DNA of 64,000 nucleotides from Lysobacter sp. MMG2. Lineage in GTDB: Bacteria > Pseudomonadota > Gammaproteobacteria > Xanthomonadales > Xanthomonadaceae. The stretch is taken from NCBI RefSeq assembly GCF_016735495.2, contig NZ_JAERQY020000005.1, positions 241,677 through 305,676 on the forward strand. The letters run 5' to 3'. The position numbers were made by a program, and so were the translations under genes. Shown here piece by piece: positions 51,587 to 61,124 of this stretch; positions within the stretch are counted from its first letter, which is position 1, and each line of letters starts with the position of its first letter. Under the pieces are notes generated by a model that searched no databases, was not told the DNA's origin, and saw nothing but the letters and a program-made list of their open reading frames with translations.

Positions 51587-51898
51587 CTAGGCCCCGCCCA
51601 CACCCAGCAGCGTAACGGCGACCACGGCCAACGCGATGCCGATCACCAGCGACACGACATGCACGACGACATCGCACGTGCTCAGGTGGGCCACGTCTTC
51701 CCAGGTCGTCGTGAAGTCCCTGGCTTTTCCCTGGCGCGCACGGGCGTTGTCCATGGCGCGGTTCGCCGTGACGACCGGAAGCGTGATTCCGACCAGGATC
51801 AACAAAATGCCGAGCGGCGGCTCACCGCTGGCGAGCATCATGCCGCCGCCCATGAGCCAGAACATGAAGATCAGTGCGCCACGTGCCGCGCGAAACAT
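51587..51898 (-). CDS. Hypothetical membrane protein, 103 residues
   Basis: MFRAARGALIFMFWLMGGGMMLASGEPPLGILLILVGITLPVV: two hydrophobic segments, a short charged loop (MDNARARQGKARDFTTTWEDVAHL), and a third segment (VVVHVVSLVIGIALAVVAVTLLGVGG). The stop lies at the edge of the 49-bp-type repeat. No family recognised. Confidence 0.65.
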   Translation of the reverse strand: MFRAARGALIFMFWLMGGGMMLASGEPPLGILLILVGITLPVVTANRAMDNARARQGKARDFTTTWEDVAHLSTCDVVVHVVSLVIGIALAVVAVTLLGVGGA

Positions 51899-51939
51899 AC
51901 ATACCCCCGAAGACGTTGACGCCGCGTCGACCGGCCTGG

Positions 51940-52407
51940 CTACGCAAGTAGGAGTGCGCTCTTGAAGTCATGCTCCCCTTCCGCACCCCACCACGGAACC
52001 GCCACTGCGCCGCCCCGGTGGACCAGCCGCCGTAGGAGGTGCAGGAACGACTCGATCTCGTGGCTTCCCCACTCCGCGCCCATCCGGTAATCGAGGGTCA
52101 GGCCGCAGGGCCATACGAAGACACCGAGGTCCGGGATGGCATGCTCCGATCCACGGACTCCCCGCAGAACCACGTGAAACGGCTCCAGTTCGTCCGACGC
52201 GACCAAGGCTGCGTCCGCAGGGCCGGCGTAGCTTCGTTCCGATTGGCGCAGTTTCGACCAGACCTGTCTGTCGCCGCGCGAAACGTCAGAGCCGCCGGAA
52301 TCGTAGAGATGACGCAACGCAGGCTCCAGGTTCGATCGATCCGCGAATGTGACCTCCACTTCGGGCAGCGATCCGTCGTCCGTGTCGAAGTATTTCTCAA
52401 GCGTCAT
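51940..52407 (-). CDS. Hypothetical cytosolic protein, 155 residues
   Basis: MTLEKYFDTDDGSLPEVEVTFADRSNLEPALRHLYDSGG..., later FVWPCGLTLDYRMGAEWGSHEIESFLHLLRRLVHRGGAVAVPWWG. Acidic, mixed alpha/beta, no export signal. The GLTLDYRMGxEW pattern recalls small immunity-like proteins of polymorphic toxin systems, but I cannot name a family. It is the furthest-upstream of the minus-strand island genes, divergent from katA. Confidence 0.6.
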   Translation of the reverse strand: MTLEKYFDTDDGSLPEVEVTFADRSNLEPALRHLYDSGGSDVSRGDRQVWSKLRQSERSYAGPADAALVASDELEPFHVVLRGVRGSEHAIPDLGVFVWPCGLTLDYRMGAEWGSHEIESFLHLLRRLVHRGGAVAVPWWGAEGEHDFKSALLLA

Positions 52408-52614
52408 CCTTGCCCCGCCCCCTATGCGCGCATGATCCAACGTGCCGCCCCGCCCGGCATCCCTGTTGGATCATGCCATGTTCCCAATAGGGCGTTGGCG
52501 TGTCCGCCATCGGGCGGCAGCACACACGCGCCGCAACAGCCAATGTGGCCCGGCCAAGCCCCCGACGGGAAGGACGCCCGCCATCCGCCACGCCTCCCGC
52601 CGAGGACCATTTGG

Positions 52615-52651
52615 ATAGTCGTGCGCTATTGCACTCATGTGGATAAGCGAT
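52615..52651 (+). promoter_or_regulatory. OxyR-type operator upstream of katA
   Basis: ATAG-N7-CTAT-N7-ATGT-N7-CGAT spans exactly the 37 bp of the OxyR consensus (ATAG-N7-CTAT-N7-ATAG-N7-CTAT). The first two elements are perfect and the other two have half-matches. It ends 60 bp before the catalase start, a good position for peroxide activation. The rest of 52408-52711 shows no gene. Confidence 0.7.
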
Positions 52652-52711
52652 TCGAGTCTGCGTGCGCCGGGCGGCTATATTCGACCCTCCCCCAGCGCAC
52701 GGTGTGCCAGC

Positions 52712-54202
52712 ATGAGCCAGCCCGACGACAAGCCCGCCAAGACCCCATTGACCACGGCGTTCGGCGCGCCGGTCATCGACAACGACAACAGCATGACCGC
52801 CGGCCCGCGCGGGCCCTTGCTGATGCAGGACGTGTGGTTGATCGAGAAGCTCGCCAACCTCAATCGCGAGATCATTCCCGAACGCCGCATGCACGCCAAA
52901 GGCTCCGGCGCCTTCGGCACGTTCACCGTCACCCACGACATCAGCCGCTACACGCGCGCGAAGATCTTCAGCGCGGTCGGCAAGAAGACGGAGATGTTCG
53001 CCCGCTTCACCACCGTCGCCGGCGAGCGCGGCGCGGCCGATGCCGAGCGCGACATCCGCGGCTTCGCGCTGAAGTTCTACACCGAGGAAGGCAACTGGGA
53101 TCTGGTCGGCAACAACACGCCGGTGTTCTTCGTGCGCGACCCGCGCAAGTTCCCGGACCTCAACAAGGCCGTCAAGCGCGATCCGAAGACCAACCTGCGC
53201 AGCGCACGCAACAACTGGGACTTCTGGACGAGCCTGCCCGAGGCGCTGCACCAGGTCACCATCGTGATGAGCGACCGCGGCATCCCGGCCAGCTACCGCC
53301 ACATGCACGGTTTCGGTTCGCACACCTACAGCTTCTACAACGACCAGGGCGAGCGGTTCTGGGTGAAGTTCCACATCCGCACGCAGCAGGGCATCAAGAA
53401 CCTCACCGATGCGCAAGCGCAGGAGCTGATCGGCAGCGACCGCGAAAGCCATCAGCGCGACCTGTTCGATGCGATCGAGCGCGGCGAGTTCCCGAAGTGG
53501 ACGGTGTACATCCAGGTGATGCCGGAAACCGATGCCGAGAAGGTGCCCTACCACCCCTTCGACCTGACCAAGGTATGGCCGCACGGCGACTACCCGCTGA
53601 TCGAAGTGGGCGTGATGGAGCTCAACCGCAATCCGGAGAACTTCTACGCCGACGTCGAGCAGAGCGCGTTCGCGCCGAACAACCTGGTGCCGGGCATCAG
53701 CGTCTCGCCGGACAAGATGCTGCAGGCGCGGTTGTTCGCGTATTCGGATGCGCAGCGTTACCGGCTGGGCGTGAACCACCACCAGATCCCGGTGAATGCG
53801 GCCCGCTGCCCGGTCCACAGCAACCACCGCGACGGCGCGATGCGCGTGGATGGAAACTACGGCGGCAACCTGCACTACACGCCCAACAGCTACGGCCAGT
53901 GGGAGGCGCAGCCGGAGTATCGCGAGCCGCCGTTGAAGATCAACGGCAATGCGGACTTCTGGAACTTCCGCGAGGACGACGCCGACTACTTCAAGCAGCC
54001 CGGCGACCTGTTCCGCCTGATGACATCGGAACAGCAACAGGTGCTCTTCGACAACACGGCGCGTGCAATGGGCGATGCGCCGGAGTTCATCAAGCGGCGC
54101 CACATTGCCAATTGCAGCAAGGCCGATCCGGCCTACGGCGCAGGCGTGGCCCGCGCGCTCAAGCTGGACGTGACGGTCGACGAGCCGATCGAGGCCGGTT
54201 GA
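52712..54202 (+). CDS. katA: Catalase KatA-type, small-subunit clade 3 haem catalase
   Basis: Dismutates hydrogen peroxide in the cytoplasm. 496 residues from [24 protein letters not shown]. Active site: distal His61 in [12 protein letters not shown], Asn135 in [13 protein letters not shown], and haem-ligand Tyr344 in [14 protein letters not shown]. The family motif [27 protein letters not shown] is present in pieces. Length below 520 residues fits small-subunit NADPH-binding catalases. The in-frame codons before the chosen ATG overlap the OxyR-type site and are not translated. Convergent with the CehA gene across a hairpin. Confidence 0.97.
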   Translation: MSQPDDKPAKTPLTTAFGAPVIDNDNSMTAGPRGPLLMQDVWLIEKLANLNREIIPERRMHAKGSGAFGTFTVTHDISRYTRAKIFSAVGKKTEMFARFTTVAGERGAADAERDIRGFALKFYTEEGNWDLVGNNTPVFFVRDPRKFPDLNKAVKRDPKTNLRSARNNWDFWTSLPEALHQVTIVMSDRGIPASYRHMHGFGSHTYSFYNDQGERFWVKFHIRTQQGIKNLTDAQAQELIGSDRESHQRDLFDAIERGEFPKWTVYIQVMPETDAEKVPYHPFDLTKVWPHGDYPLIEVGVMELNRNPENFYADVEQSAFAPNNLVPGISVSPDKMLQARLFAYSDAQRYRLGVNHHQIPVNAARCPVHSNHRDGAMRVDGNYGGNLHYTPNSYGQWEAQPEYREPPLKINGNADFWNFREDDADYFKQPGDLFRLMTSEQQQVLFDNTARAMGDAPEFIKRRHIANCSKADPAYGAGVARALKLDVTVDEPIEAG

Positions 54203-54212
54203 TCGCATGCCG

Positions 54213-54244
54213 ACGCATGCCTGGCGTAACCGCCGGGCATGCGT
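54213..54244. terminator. Stem-loop between convergent katA and CehA genes
   Basis: ACGCATGCC (54213-54221) and GGCATGCGT (54236-54244) form a 9-bp stem with a 14-nt loop. No T tract. Placed 11 bp after the katA stop and 37 bp before the CehA stop. Confidence 0.6.
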
Positions 54245-54280
54245 TGGGCAACCGTGCGCCCGCAGTCACTCTGTCCGCGA

Positions 54281-55660
54281 TCAGCGCGCCTGCAGGAACA
54301 CCGGGTTCGAGTAGAACCACAGATCCGCCCACGGGTCCTCGCCGGCCACGTCCGCGCCTGGCGCGTCCTCGGCGCTGTTGGTCCCACGCGCACGAACGAA
54401 GCCTCCGTGCGGCGGCGAGTCGACCTCCCAGCCCACCGTCAGCCATTCGCCTTCCCGCTTCATCGCATCGACGCCGAACCGCTTCACGTCCATGCGCGGC
54501 GGGCCGTCGTCGGCCGCGTGGCCCAGGATCAGCTCGACGTGATCCAGACGTGACCGTTGATCGTTGGCATTGGATCGCGCGGGCTGGCGCACGCGCAACT
54601 CGACCTTCAGCTTCTCGCCGCGAACGGTGCGCAACGCGCCACCCATGGATGCGCTGCGCGATGGTTCGCGCGCGGACAGCACGCGCAGTTCCAGCGCATC
54701 GATCAGATCGCCGGTGACCGCGAACATCCGCCCCTCGCGCATGCCCTCGAGCACATCGCTAGCCTCCGGTCGCGCCCAGACGTAGGTCTTGCTGTACTGG
54801 CCGGGATCGAAGTCGCGGCCGCCATCGCGCCGGTTGACGTGCGAGTCGGACGTCGCCGTGATCCAGAAGCGGCGCCCACTGGCCAGGATCGAATCCCACA
54901 CGCCGCCCACGCGCGCCGTCATCTGGTCGAAGCCGCCGAACGTCGGCGCGTCATCGTTGCGATACAGCCCCCGGTGCAACGACGCCGCCTGATGGCCCGG
55001 CGCGCCTTCCATGCCGACCAGCACCTGGGGCGCGGCGTCGTGCCACGCGCGCAGTTCGGCCGGTTCGACTTCGCCCCATGCGTCCACGCCGGTCGCCGTG
55101 CGCGAGGGATGGTTGATGAACATCAGCGGGCGTGGTTCCTGCACGCGCATGTACGCCAGCGCGTCGAGCATCAACTGGCCATCCTCGCGCGTGCCGGGCG
55201 ACAGCGGCTCGCCGCGACCGAAATCGCGTTCGATGACGAACTGCTGCTCGCGCTCCCCTGCCCCGGGCGCGACGATCAACGACGCGTGCTCGCCGCCGGG
55301 CACGTCGAACTCCATTCCGTGGAACTGAATCAGCACGGGCACGTCGCGTCGCGCCTGCTGCAACGCGGGCCAGGCCTGATCGCGCGTCACCACGGAATGT
55401 CCGGGGCCGCCGTGATCGGTGTGGACCATCCAGCGCAGGCCGTTCGCGAGTGCCTGCCGTGCGTTGTGAGTTCGCGAGTACGGAGAGTCGCCGCCGCGGA
55501 TCGGCGTGGGCGGCGATGTCGAGCGGTCCCAGTCCACGCTCCATTCGCTGTGCACGTGATGGTCGCCGGCCAGCCAGCTGCGCGCGTGGTTGTCCTGGGC
55601 GAATGCGGGGGAGCAATGGCACAGCAGCGCCGCGACAGGCAGCAGCACGTTAAGACGCAT
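54281..55660 (-). CDS. Secreted CehA/McbA-type PHP metallohydrolase
   Basis: 459 residues with a signal peptide (MRLNVLLPVAALLCHCSPAFAQ). PHP-type metal residues: GDHHVHSEWSVD, VHTDHGGPGHS, QFHGMEFD, FINHPSR, and ATSDSHVNRRDG. CehA/McbA enzymes hydrolyse carbamate or phosphodiester substrates. The C-terminal half (REKLKVELRVRQPA, LGHAADDGPPRMDV) is an added beta domain. Cys12-14 is part of the signal. It follows the TonB receptor by 109 bp on the same strand, so the receptor may import the product or substrate of this exported enzyme. The start 10 codons upstream lacks a signal and is rejected. Confidence 0.85.
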   Translation of the reverse strand: MRLNVLLPVAALLCHCSPAFAQDNHARSWLAGDHHVHSEWSVDWDRSTSPPTPIRGGDSPYSRTHNARQALANGLRWMVHTDHGGPGHSVVTRDQAWPALQQARRDVPVLIQFHGMEFDVPGGEHASLIVAPGAGEREQQFVIERDFGRGEPLSPGTREDGQLMLDALAYMRVQEPRPLMFINHPSRTATGVDAWGEVEPAELRAWHDAAPQVLVGMEGAPGHQAASLHRGLYRNDDAPTFGGFDQMTARVGGVWDSILASGRRFWITATSDSHVNRRDGGRDFDPGQYSKTYVWARPEASDVLEGMREGRMFAVTGDLIDALELRVLSAREPSRSASMGGALRTVRGEKLKVELRVRQPARSNANDQRSRLDHVELILGHAADDGPPRMDVKRFGVDAMKREGEWLTVGWEVDSPPHGGFVRARGTNSAEDAPGADVAGEDPWADLWFYSNPVFLQAR

Positions 55661-55769
55661 GACGAGTTTCCTTGCTTCGATGGCGGGCACCGACGGGGAA
55701 TGTGTCCCGTCGACGCAGGGCCAGAACCTGGCGGCCCAGCGGCCGCCAGGTCGTGTGACGACACCGCGA

Positions 55770-58700
55770 TCAGAAGTCCGCGCGGATGCCCAGGCTGATG
55801 CGGCGTCCCGACAACTCGTACATGGTAGGGAACGAAGGATCCATCGTGTAACCGCTGGTCTCCTCGTCCGTCATGTTGATGCCCTTCAGGCTCAGCTTGA
55901 TGTTGTCGGTGATGCGGTAGCCGATGGAGAAATCGACCTGGCCGTACGCGTCGCGCCAGATCGGGTACATGTCGTAGCCGATCGACTCGACGTACTCGCC
56001 CTTGTGGTTGTACGACACGCGGGCGTCGAAGCGGTTGTTGTCGTAGTAGAAGGTGACGTTATAGGTCTTCTCCGCCAGTCCAGGCATCGGCGTGAGAATG
56101 CCCAGGTCCGACTCGCCGGCCAGCGAGCTGTCCAGCCAGGTGTAGTTGGCCGCGATGCCGAATCCCTCCAGCGAGCGATGCAGCGTGCCCAGCGGAACCT
56201 GCGCGTTGAGCTCGACGCCGTCCACGTCGTACGAGCCGTCGGCGTTGACGGGCTGGTAGACGTCGAAGTCGTAGATGCCGTTGAGCGTGCCGTTGGCGTT
56301 GTACACCGCCACATCCGGCACCACGCCGGTGAAGGAGTTGATGACCACGCCGTCGATCTTCTTGTGGAAGTACGAACCCGCCAACAGGCCGCCTTCGCCG
56401 AAGTAGCGCTCCAGGCCGATCTCCCACTGCTTGGCGTAGGTCGGCTGCAGGTCCGGATTGCCGTCGGTGAAGCGGAACGAGGTCCAGCTTGCCGTGCGCT
56501 TGTAGGCGATGTCGGTCAGGGCCGGCCGCATCATCGTCTCCGACGCCGCAGCGCGCAGCAGGAAGTCGGGCGCCAACTCCGCGGTCATGTTCAGGCTGGG
56601 CAGGAGGTCGTCGTAACTGCCCTTGCGTGACACCGGCGTGTCCGTGTAGCCGGTGCTGCCGTTTGCGTTCTGCACCGGGTGATAACCGAACGACAGCACG
56701 GACGTATCGACGTAGCGTGCGCCGCCGTTGATCGTCACCGGCACGCTGCCGATGTCGAAGGCGACGTCGGCCATGGCGTACAGCGCGGCTACTTCCTCGT
56801 CGACGCGGTAGTACTGGCCGACATCGAACGGCGTGCGGAAGCCTGCGTAGCGGAAGGCGTCGCGCGCGTACTCGTTGGAGACCTGCCTCCAGTCCAGACC
56901 CTTCAGGCTGTAGTCGCCGCCGGGGACGATGTCGCCGATCCACTGCAGCGGGCTGTCGGCCAGCGTGCGCGTGTTGACCCACGCGGTGCTGCCGGCGGTC
57001 GGACCGGTGATCTTCAATTCGCCGTAGTTGCGCTCCTTGGACTTGTCCGTGTAACGCGCGCCGAACTGCACGCTGCGCAGCGCCGGCGCGAAGGCCAGAT
57101 CGAGCGACTTGTTGAAGTCCACCTGCGCGGCGTACTTGTCGTCGCTGACCTTCTCCAGCGTGGTTTCGTACGCTTCGAAGAGGTACTTCTCTGGCGAGCC
57201 GTACATGTCGAAACCGGCCGACGATGCGCTGGGGATCGTCTCGCCGCTGCGCCCCGTCCATCGCGTGCGCGACGGCGCGTAGGCGACGTGCTTGAGGTTG
57301 GCGAAGTCCGAGGTTTTCTCGGCGCCCGAATAACCGGCCATCGCGTCCAGGCGCCAGGTATCGCCCGACCAGTCCATGTCGAGGCTGAACTGCTGGTAGT
57401 CGGTCTTGTTGATGCGTTCCTTGCTCAGGAACTCATGCTGCGTCGCCGTGTAGGACACATCGCGCAGCACCAGCATGCCGTACTGCGACAGCGTATCGGC
57501 GTCGTACTCGTGGATGGTCTCCAGCGTGCTTCGGCTGGACGCCGAGTATGCGGCCGCGTCGTACTCGTCCTCGGTCGTGTCATACGCACCGACCATTGCA
57601 TCGAAGCTCAGGCTGAAGCGGCTGCTCGGCCGGTACTGCAGCGAGGCGGTCGCGCCCCACTTGTCCTGCTCGTTGACGTAGACGCGATCGCCCACCTTGT
57701 CCTGGAAGACGATGAGGTTGGATTCAGCGGTATTGTTGCGGTTGTTGATGACCACGCCCGTGTCGCGTTCCAGCACGGCTTCGGCCTGGGCGCCACGCGA
57801 ACCGGACACGCCCAGGAACCGCGACATCGGCCGGAAGTTGATGCCCGACGTCGAATCGGTGCGGTTGGTGCGCTTGGCCTTGGAGAAGGAAACCAGTCCG
57901 CCCCAATCGCCCCAGGTATCGCTCGCGAGGAAGGCGAACTTGGGATCGACTTCCTCCGAGATCGAGTTGTGCGCGGCTTCGGCCGACACCACCAGACGGC
58001 GTTCGTCGTAGTCGAACGGACGCGCGGTGGAGATCTTCACCGTGCCGGCGATTCCGCCCTCCTCGTCCGCCGCGGTGGGCGACTTCTGCACCGTCACCTG
58101 CTGGATGATTTCGGAGGCGAAGATGTCGAACTCGACATCACGGCCGCCGCTGCCCGATGCGGTCGCCAGGTCGTTGATGGTGACCTGCGTGTACTCCGAC
58201 GGCAGGCCGCGAATGCTGACCTTGGTTCCCAGGCCCTTGTTGCGCTCGATGGAAACGCCCGGCATGCGCTGCAATGCCTCGGCGAGGTTCTGCTCGGGGA
58301 AATCGGCCACGTCGGTGGCGACGATGGAGTCGGAGAAGCCGATGTTCCAGCGCTTGAGATCGACCGCCTGCTCCAGGCTTCGGCTGTAGGTGCCGACGAC
58401 TTCAATGCCTTCCAGCTCCAGCACCGGGTCGCCCGCCTGCGGCGGCGATGACGGCGTCGTCGCGGGCGGATTCGGCGCGGCGCCGGGTTGCGCGGCGGGC
58501 GTGGCGGCGGCCTCGATCGTCACCGTGGTGTCGTTGAGGTAGCGATGGCGAAGTCCCGTGCCGGCAAGCAACTGCTGCAACACCTGATCCGATGGCAATC
58601 CGGCGGGAATGGCGCGCGTGCGCGGGTTGCCGGCGGTCTGCTCGCTGTAGACGAACTGCAGGCCGGTCTGGCGCGAAAGGGAATTGAGGGCGCGGTCGAG

Positions 58701-58802
58701 CGGTTGCGAGGGAATCGCCTCGGCGGCGACGCGGGCTTGCTGCGCGATGGCAGGCGTTGCCTGCAGGGCAAGGGCGATCGAAAGGAACAGAAGACGGCGC
58801 AT
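55770..58802 (-). CDS. TonB-dependent receptor with N-terminal signalling (STN) domain
   Basis: 1010-residue outer-membrane receptor. Signal peptide (MRRLLFLSIALALQATPAIA), then an STN/secretin-TonB domain (about 24-97, DRALNSLSRQTGLQFVYSEQTAGN...LPSDQVLQQLLAGTGL), which contacts FecR. A Pro-rich linker leads to a plug (about 130-260; SIVATDVADFPEQNLAEALQRMPGVSIERNKGLGTKVSIRGL). The 22-strand barrel ends RRISLGIRADF. The order sigma-FecR-receptor is that of cell-surface signalling. Xanthomonadaceae carry many such receptors for sugars or peptides; no ligand can be named. The start chosen omits 39 codons upstream that have no signal. Confidence 0.95.
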   Translation of the reverse strand: MRRLLFLSIALALQATPAIAQQARVAAEAIPSQPLDRALNSLSRQTGLQFVYSEQTAGNPRTRAIPAGLPSDQVLQQLLAGTGLRHRYLNDTTVTIEAAATPAAQPGAAPNPPATTPSSPPQAGDPVLELEGIEVVGTYSRSLEQAVDLKRWNIGFSDSIVATDVADFPEQNLAEALQRMPGVSIERNKGLGTKVSIRGLPSEYTQVTINDLATASGSGGRDVEFDIFASEIIQQVTVQKSPTAADEEGGIAGTVKISTARPFDYDERRLVVSAEAAHNSISEEVDPKFAFLASDTWGDWGGLVSFSKAKRTNRTDSTSGINFRPMSRFLGVSGSRGAQAEAVLERDTGVVINNRNNTAESNLIVFQDKVGDRVYVNEQDKWGATASLQYRPSSRFSLSFDAMVGAYDTTEDEYDAAAYSASSRSTLETIHEYDADTLSQYGMLVLRDVSYTATQHEFLSKERINKTDYQQFSLDMDWSGDTWRLDAMAGYSGAEKTSDFANLKHVAYAPSRTRWTGRSGETIPSASSAGFDMYGSPEKYLFEAYETTLEKVSDDKYAAQVDFNKSLDLAFAPALRSVQFGARYTDKSKERNYGELKITGPTAGSTAWVNTRTLADSPLQWIGDIVPGGDYSLKGLDWRQVSNEYARDAFRYAGFRTPFDVGQYYRVDEEVAALYAMADVAFDIGSVPVTINGGARYVDTSVLSFGYHPVQNANGSTGYTDTPVSRKGSYDDLLPSLNMTAELAPDFLLRAAASETMMRPALTDIAYKRTASWTSFRFTDGNPDLQPTYAKQWEIGLERYFGEGGLLAGSYFHKKIDGVVINSFTGVVPDVAVYNANGTLNGIYDFDVYQPVNADGSYDVDGVELNAQVPLGTLHRSLEGFGIAANYTWLDSSLAGESDLGILTPMPGLAEKTYNVTFYYDNNRFDARVSYNHKGEYVESIGYDMYPIWRDAYGQVDFSIGYRITDNIKLSLKGINMTDEETSGYTMDPSFPTMYELSGRRISLGIRADF

Positions 58803-58962
58803 CGTAGGATCCAGTGGGGTGGGTTCGGTATGCGCAAGGCGATCTCTTGCGCTTGCCCCAACTACGAGTGCGCCAGGCGCGGATCGGGCACCGTTTCTTT
58901 GATGAATTTTTTGTTGCAACGTTGGGATTGCGAAAAGTCGGTTCGCTCGCGCTCTGCAATCG

Positions 58963-60021
58963 TCAATGCGGTGATGCCCCGCCGCCCTGCTCCGCGCGAA
59001 CGCTCACGCGGATACCGGCGCTCGATGCCTGCGTCACCAGCGTGGGCTGCTCATCGAGGAACGCGCGCATCGACGCCAGGTCGTCGCCGCGCAGGTTGCC
59101 GGTCAGGCGCAGTGTCCCCGCGGCTTCGTCGACATCCAAGCGCACGGTATTGATGCGATTGAACTGGTCGGCCACGTCGCGCAGCGATTCGTTGCGGAAC
59201 ACGATGCGGCGTGTCCACCAGGCGGTCATCGTGTCGACGTCCTCGTCGCTGATGCTCACCGCATGGTCGCGGTAGGCGATGCGTGCACCCTGCCCTGCGC
59301 GCAGATCGGCCAGAAGGCCGCCGTCTCCATCGTCGCCGATGACCTGCACGCGGCCTTCGGCGACACCTATGCGCGCCTGTTCGCGCTGCAACGACACATC
59401 GAACGTCGTGCCGATATCGCGTACCTGCAACCCGGCGGCGTGCACCGACAGCGGCCGGTACTCGTCGGCGACAACGAAGCTGGCCTGGCCGCGCTCGAGC
59501 TCCACACGACGCCCGGTCAGGCCGAACTGGATGCGCAGGCTGCTCTCGGCATTGAGGTGCACCACGGTGCCGTCGGGAAGCTCGATGGATCGTGGCTCAC
59601 CGTGCGCGGCGACGTAACGCTCCGAATGCGGTATCGCAATGCGTGCCGCTGCGCCGAGTACGAGCAGCAGGCCCGCGGCGGCGGCCAGGTGCCGCAGACG
59701 CACGCTGCGGCGCGGTGATGGGGATGCGGAAGCCACACGCGCGCGCTTGATCGGCCAGGCAATCACGTTCGACGGCGTCGCGCCGGCGGCAGGCGCGTCC
59801 GCTTCGGCCTGATCGAGCGGCGTCGCACGCATGGCCTCGGCCAGGTCGGCCGCCAGCCGGCCGACGGCCAGGTAGTTGCGCAAGTGTTCCGGCGACGACA
59901 CCAGCCAGTCCATGAAGCGCGCCTGGTCCGTCGCCCCCAACCCGCCCTGGCGTTGCAGCGCATGCCATTCCAGCGCTTCGCGCGAAATCCGTTCCGTCAT
60001 CGGCGTCCGTTCCATCGTCAC
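58963..60021 (-). CDS. FecR-type anti-sigma regulator
   Basis: 352 residues. The GTG overlaps the sigma stop (GTGA); further ATG options lie 2 and 7 codons in. The N-terminal cytoplasmic anti-sigma part is ISREALEWHALQRQGGLGATDQARFMDWLVSSPEHLRNYLAVG in pieces. One membrane segment is at about 111-130 (HLAAAAGLLLVLGAAARIAI). The periplasmic FecR domain holds HGEPRSIELPDGTVVHLNAESSLRIQFG and GQASFVVADEYRPLSVHAAGLQVRDIGTTFDV-like segments. The C-terminal STN-like region (VRLDVDEAAGTLRLTGNLRGDD) binds the receptor. Translationally coupled to the sigma factor. Confidence 0.94.
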   Translation of the reverse strand: MTMERTPMTERISREALEWHALQRQGGLGATDQARFMDWLVSSPEHLRNYLAVGRLAADLAEAMRATPLDQAEADAPAAGATPSNVIAWPIKRARVASASPSPRRSVRLRHLAAAAGLLLVLGAAARIAIPHSERYVAAHGEPRSIELPDGTVVHLNAESSLRIQFGLTGRRVELERGQASFVVADEYRPLSVHAAGLQVRDIGTTFDVSLQREQARIGVAEGRVQVIGDDGDGGLLADLRAGQGARIAYRDHAVSISDEDVDTMTAWWTRRIVFRNESLRDVADQFNRINTVRLDVDEAAGTLRLTGNLRGDDLASMRAFLDEQPTLVTQASSAGIRVSVRAEQGGGASPH

Positions 60022-60539
60022 TCCTTCGCGTCCTCCACCAACGCCCGGCGGCAGAACGACAGGCCGCGGACGACGTGCTTCTTCACCATGTGCTGCGATA
60101 CGCCGAGCCGGTCGGCGATCTGCTTGTAGCTGAGGCCGTCCCGGTACTGCATCACCAGCACGGCGCGCGTGCGTTCGGGCAGGCGGGCCAGCAGGGCCTG
60201 CAGGCGTACACGGCGCTGGGTGCGCTCGGTGGCGTCTTCCACGGACTCATCGGTGGCCAGCAGCGCGGCCATGTGGTCCACCTCTTCGATGGACTGCACC
60301 GGCCGCTGGCGGCGCACGGCCTGCTCCCGCGCCAGGTTGAGCGCAACGGTGAACAGATACGCCTCGGGATTGCCTATCTCCTCGCGCTGCGTCCGATGTG
60401 CGCGCAACAGGCGCAGCCAAGTCTCCTGCACGAGATCCTCCGCCTCATCGTTGGCACCGCGACGCACGAAGAAGCCGCGCAGCACCGGCGCCTGCTCGGC
60501 GAACATGCGCGCCCATCCCTTTCTCGCCTGTTCGGCCAA
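60018..60539 (-). CDS. ECF sigma factor (FecI-like)
   Basis: 173 residues; the frame opens with TTG at 60539, or the first ATG at 60506 (MFAEQAPVLRGFFVRRGAND). Sigma-2: APVLRGFFVRRGANDEAEDLVQETWLRLLR. Sigma-4: LQALLARLPERTRAVLVMQYRDGLSYKQIADRLGVSQHMVKKHVVRGLSFCRRAL. FecI-type for surface signalling. The start is uncertain because of the unusual codon; a stronger ribosome site was not found. Confidence 0.93.
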   Translation of the reverse strand: MAEQARKGWARMFAEQAPVLRGFFVRRGANDEAEDLVQETWLRLLRAHRTQREEIGNPEAYLFTVALNLAREQAVRRQRPVQSIEEVDHMAALLATDESVEDATERTQRRVRLQALLARLPERTRAVLVMQYRDGLSYKQIADRLGVSQHMVKKHVVRGLSFCRRALVEDAKE

Positions 60540-60760
60540 TGTGCATCCGCCATCCCTTGGAGTGCGCGCGAAGCTACGCGGTTCCGGTGACGCGTAGATG
60601 ACGGCGCGCGCTTGGTTGCGGGCATCAGCCGAGAGGCAATTCCAGCTCGGGACTCATGAGACTCCCACGCTCAATCCGCCCTCCTGGAAGACGGAGGACC
60701 GCCCGGCTACGCGGCTTGGCGGCAGCGAACGGTCAGTGGGCAGTCGGGTTGTACGACTTG

Positions 60761-61009
60761 TCAGGTCGCTGGAGCGCAACCACCGGGTTTGAACACCCGT
60801 TCGGTGGATGCCGGATTTCTTTCCAGGGCACCACCGACGCGGGTGGGACGCCTGGAGAACGAGCCGCCACAGTTGGGGCAGCGACCGCCGAGCACCGACT
60901 CGACGCAGGTCGTGCAGAAGGTGCACTCGAACGAACAGATCCACGCGTCTGTCGAATCTGCCGGCAGATCGACATCGCAGCACTCGCAGCCTGGACGCAT
61001 CTGCAGCAT
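60761..61009 (-). CDS. DUF1272-like cysteine-rich protein
   Basis: 82 residues: MLQMRPGCECCDVDLPADSTDAWICSFECTFCTTCVESVLGGRCPNCGGSFSRRP in pieces. Pairs CECC, CSFECTFCTTC and CPNC place eight or more cysteines for zinc or iron, exactly the DUF1272 pattern. The Thr/Pro tail is variable. Function unknown; family small and widespread. No gene in the 220 bp between it and the sigma factor start. Confidence 0.9.
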   Translation of the reverse strand: MLQMRPGCECCDVDLPADSTDAWICSFECTFCTTCVESVLGGRCPNCGGSFSRRPTRVGGALERNPASTERVFKPGGCAPAT

Positions 61010-61124
61010 GTCGGACTCCTATGCACGGGCCAGATTGATCGATACCCAACTCCGGCCGTTAGCGTACACCGGGGCCTTTTGTCTGGACACGCCCTGAGTG
61101 ACACGGGGCACCACGCCGCCCATG

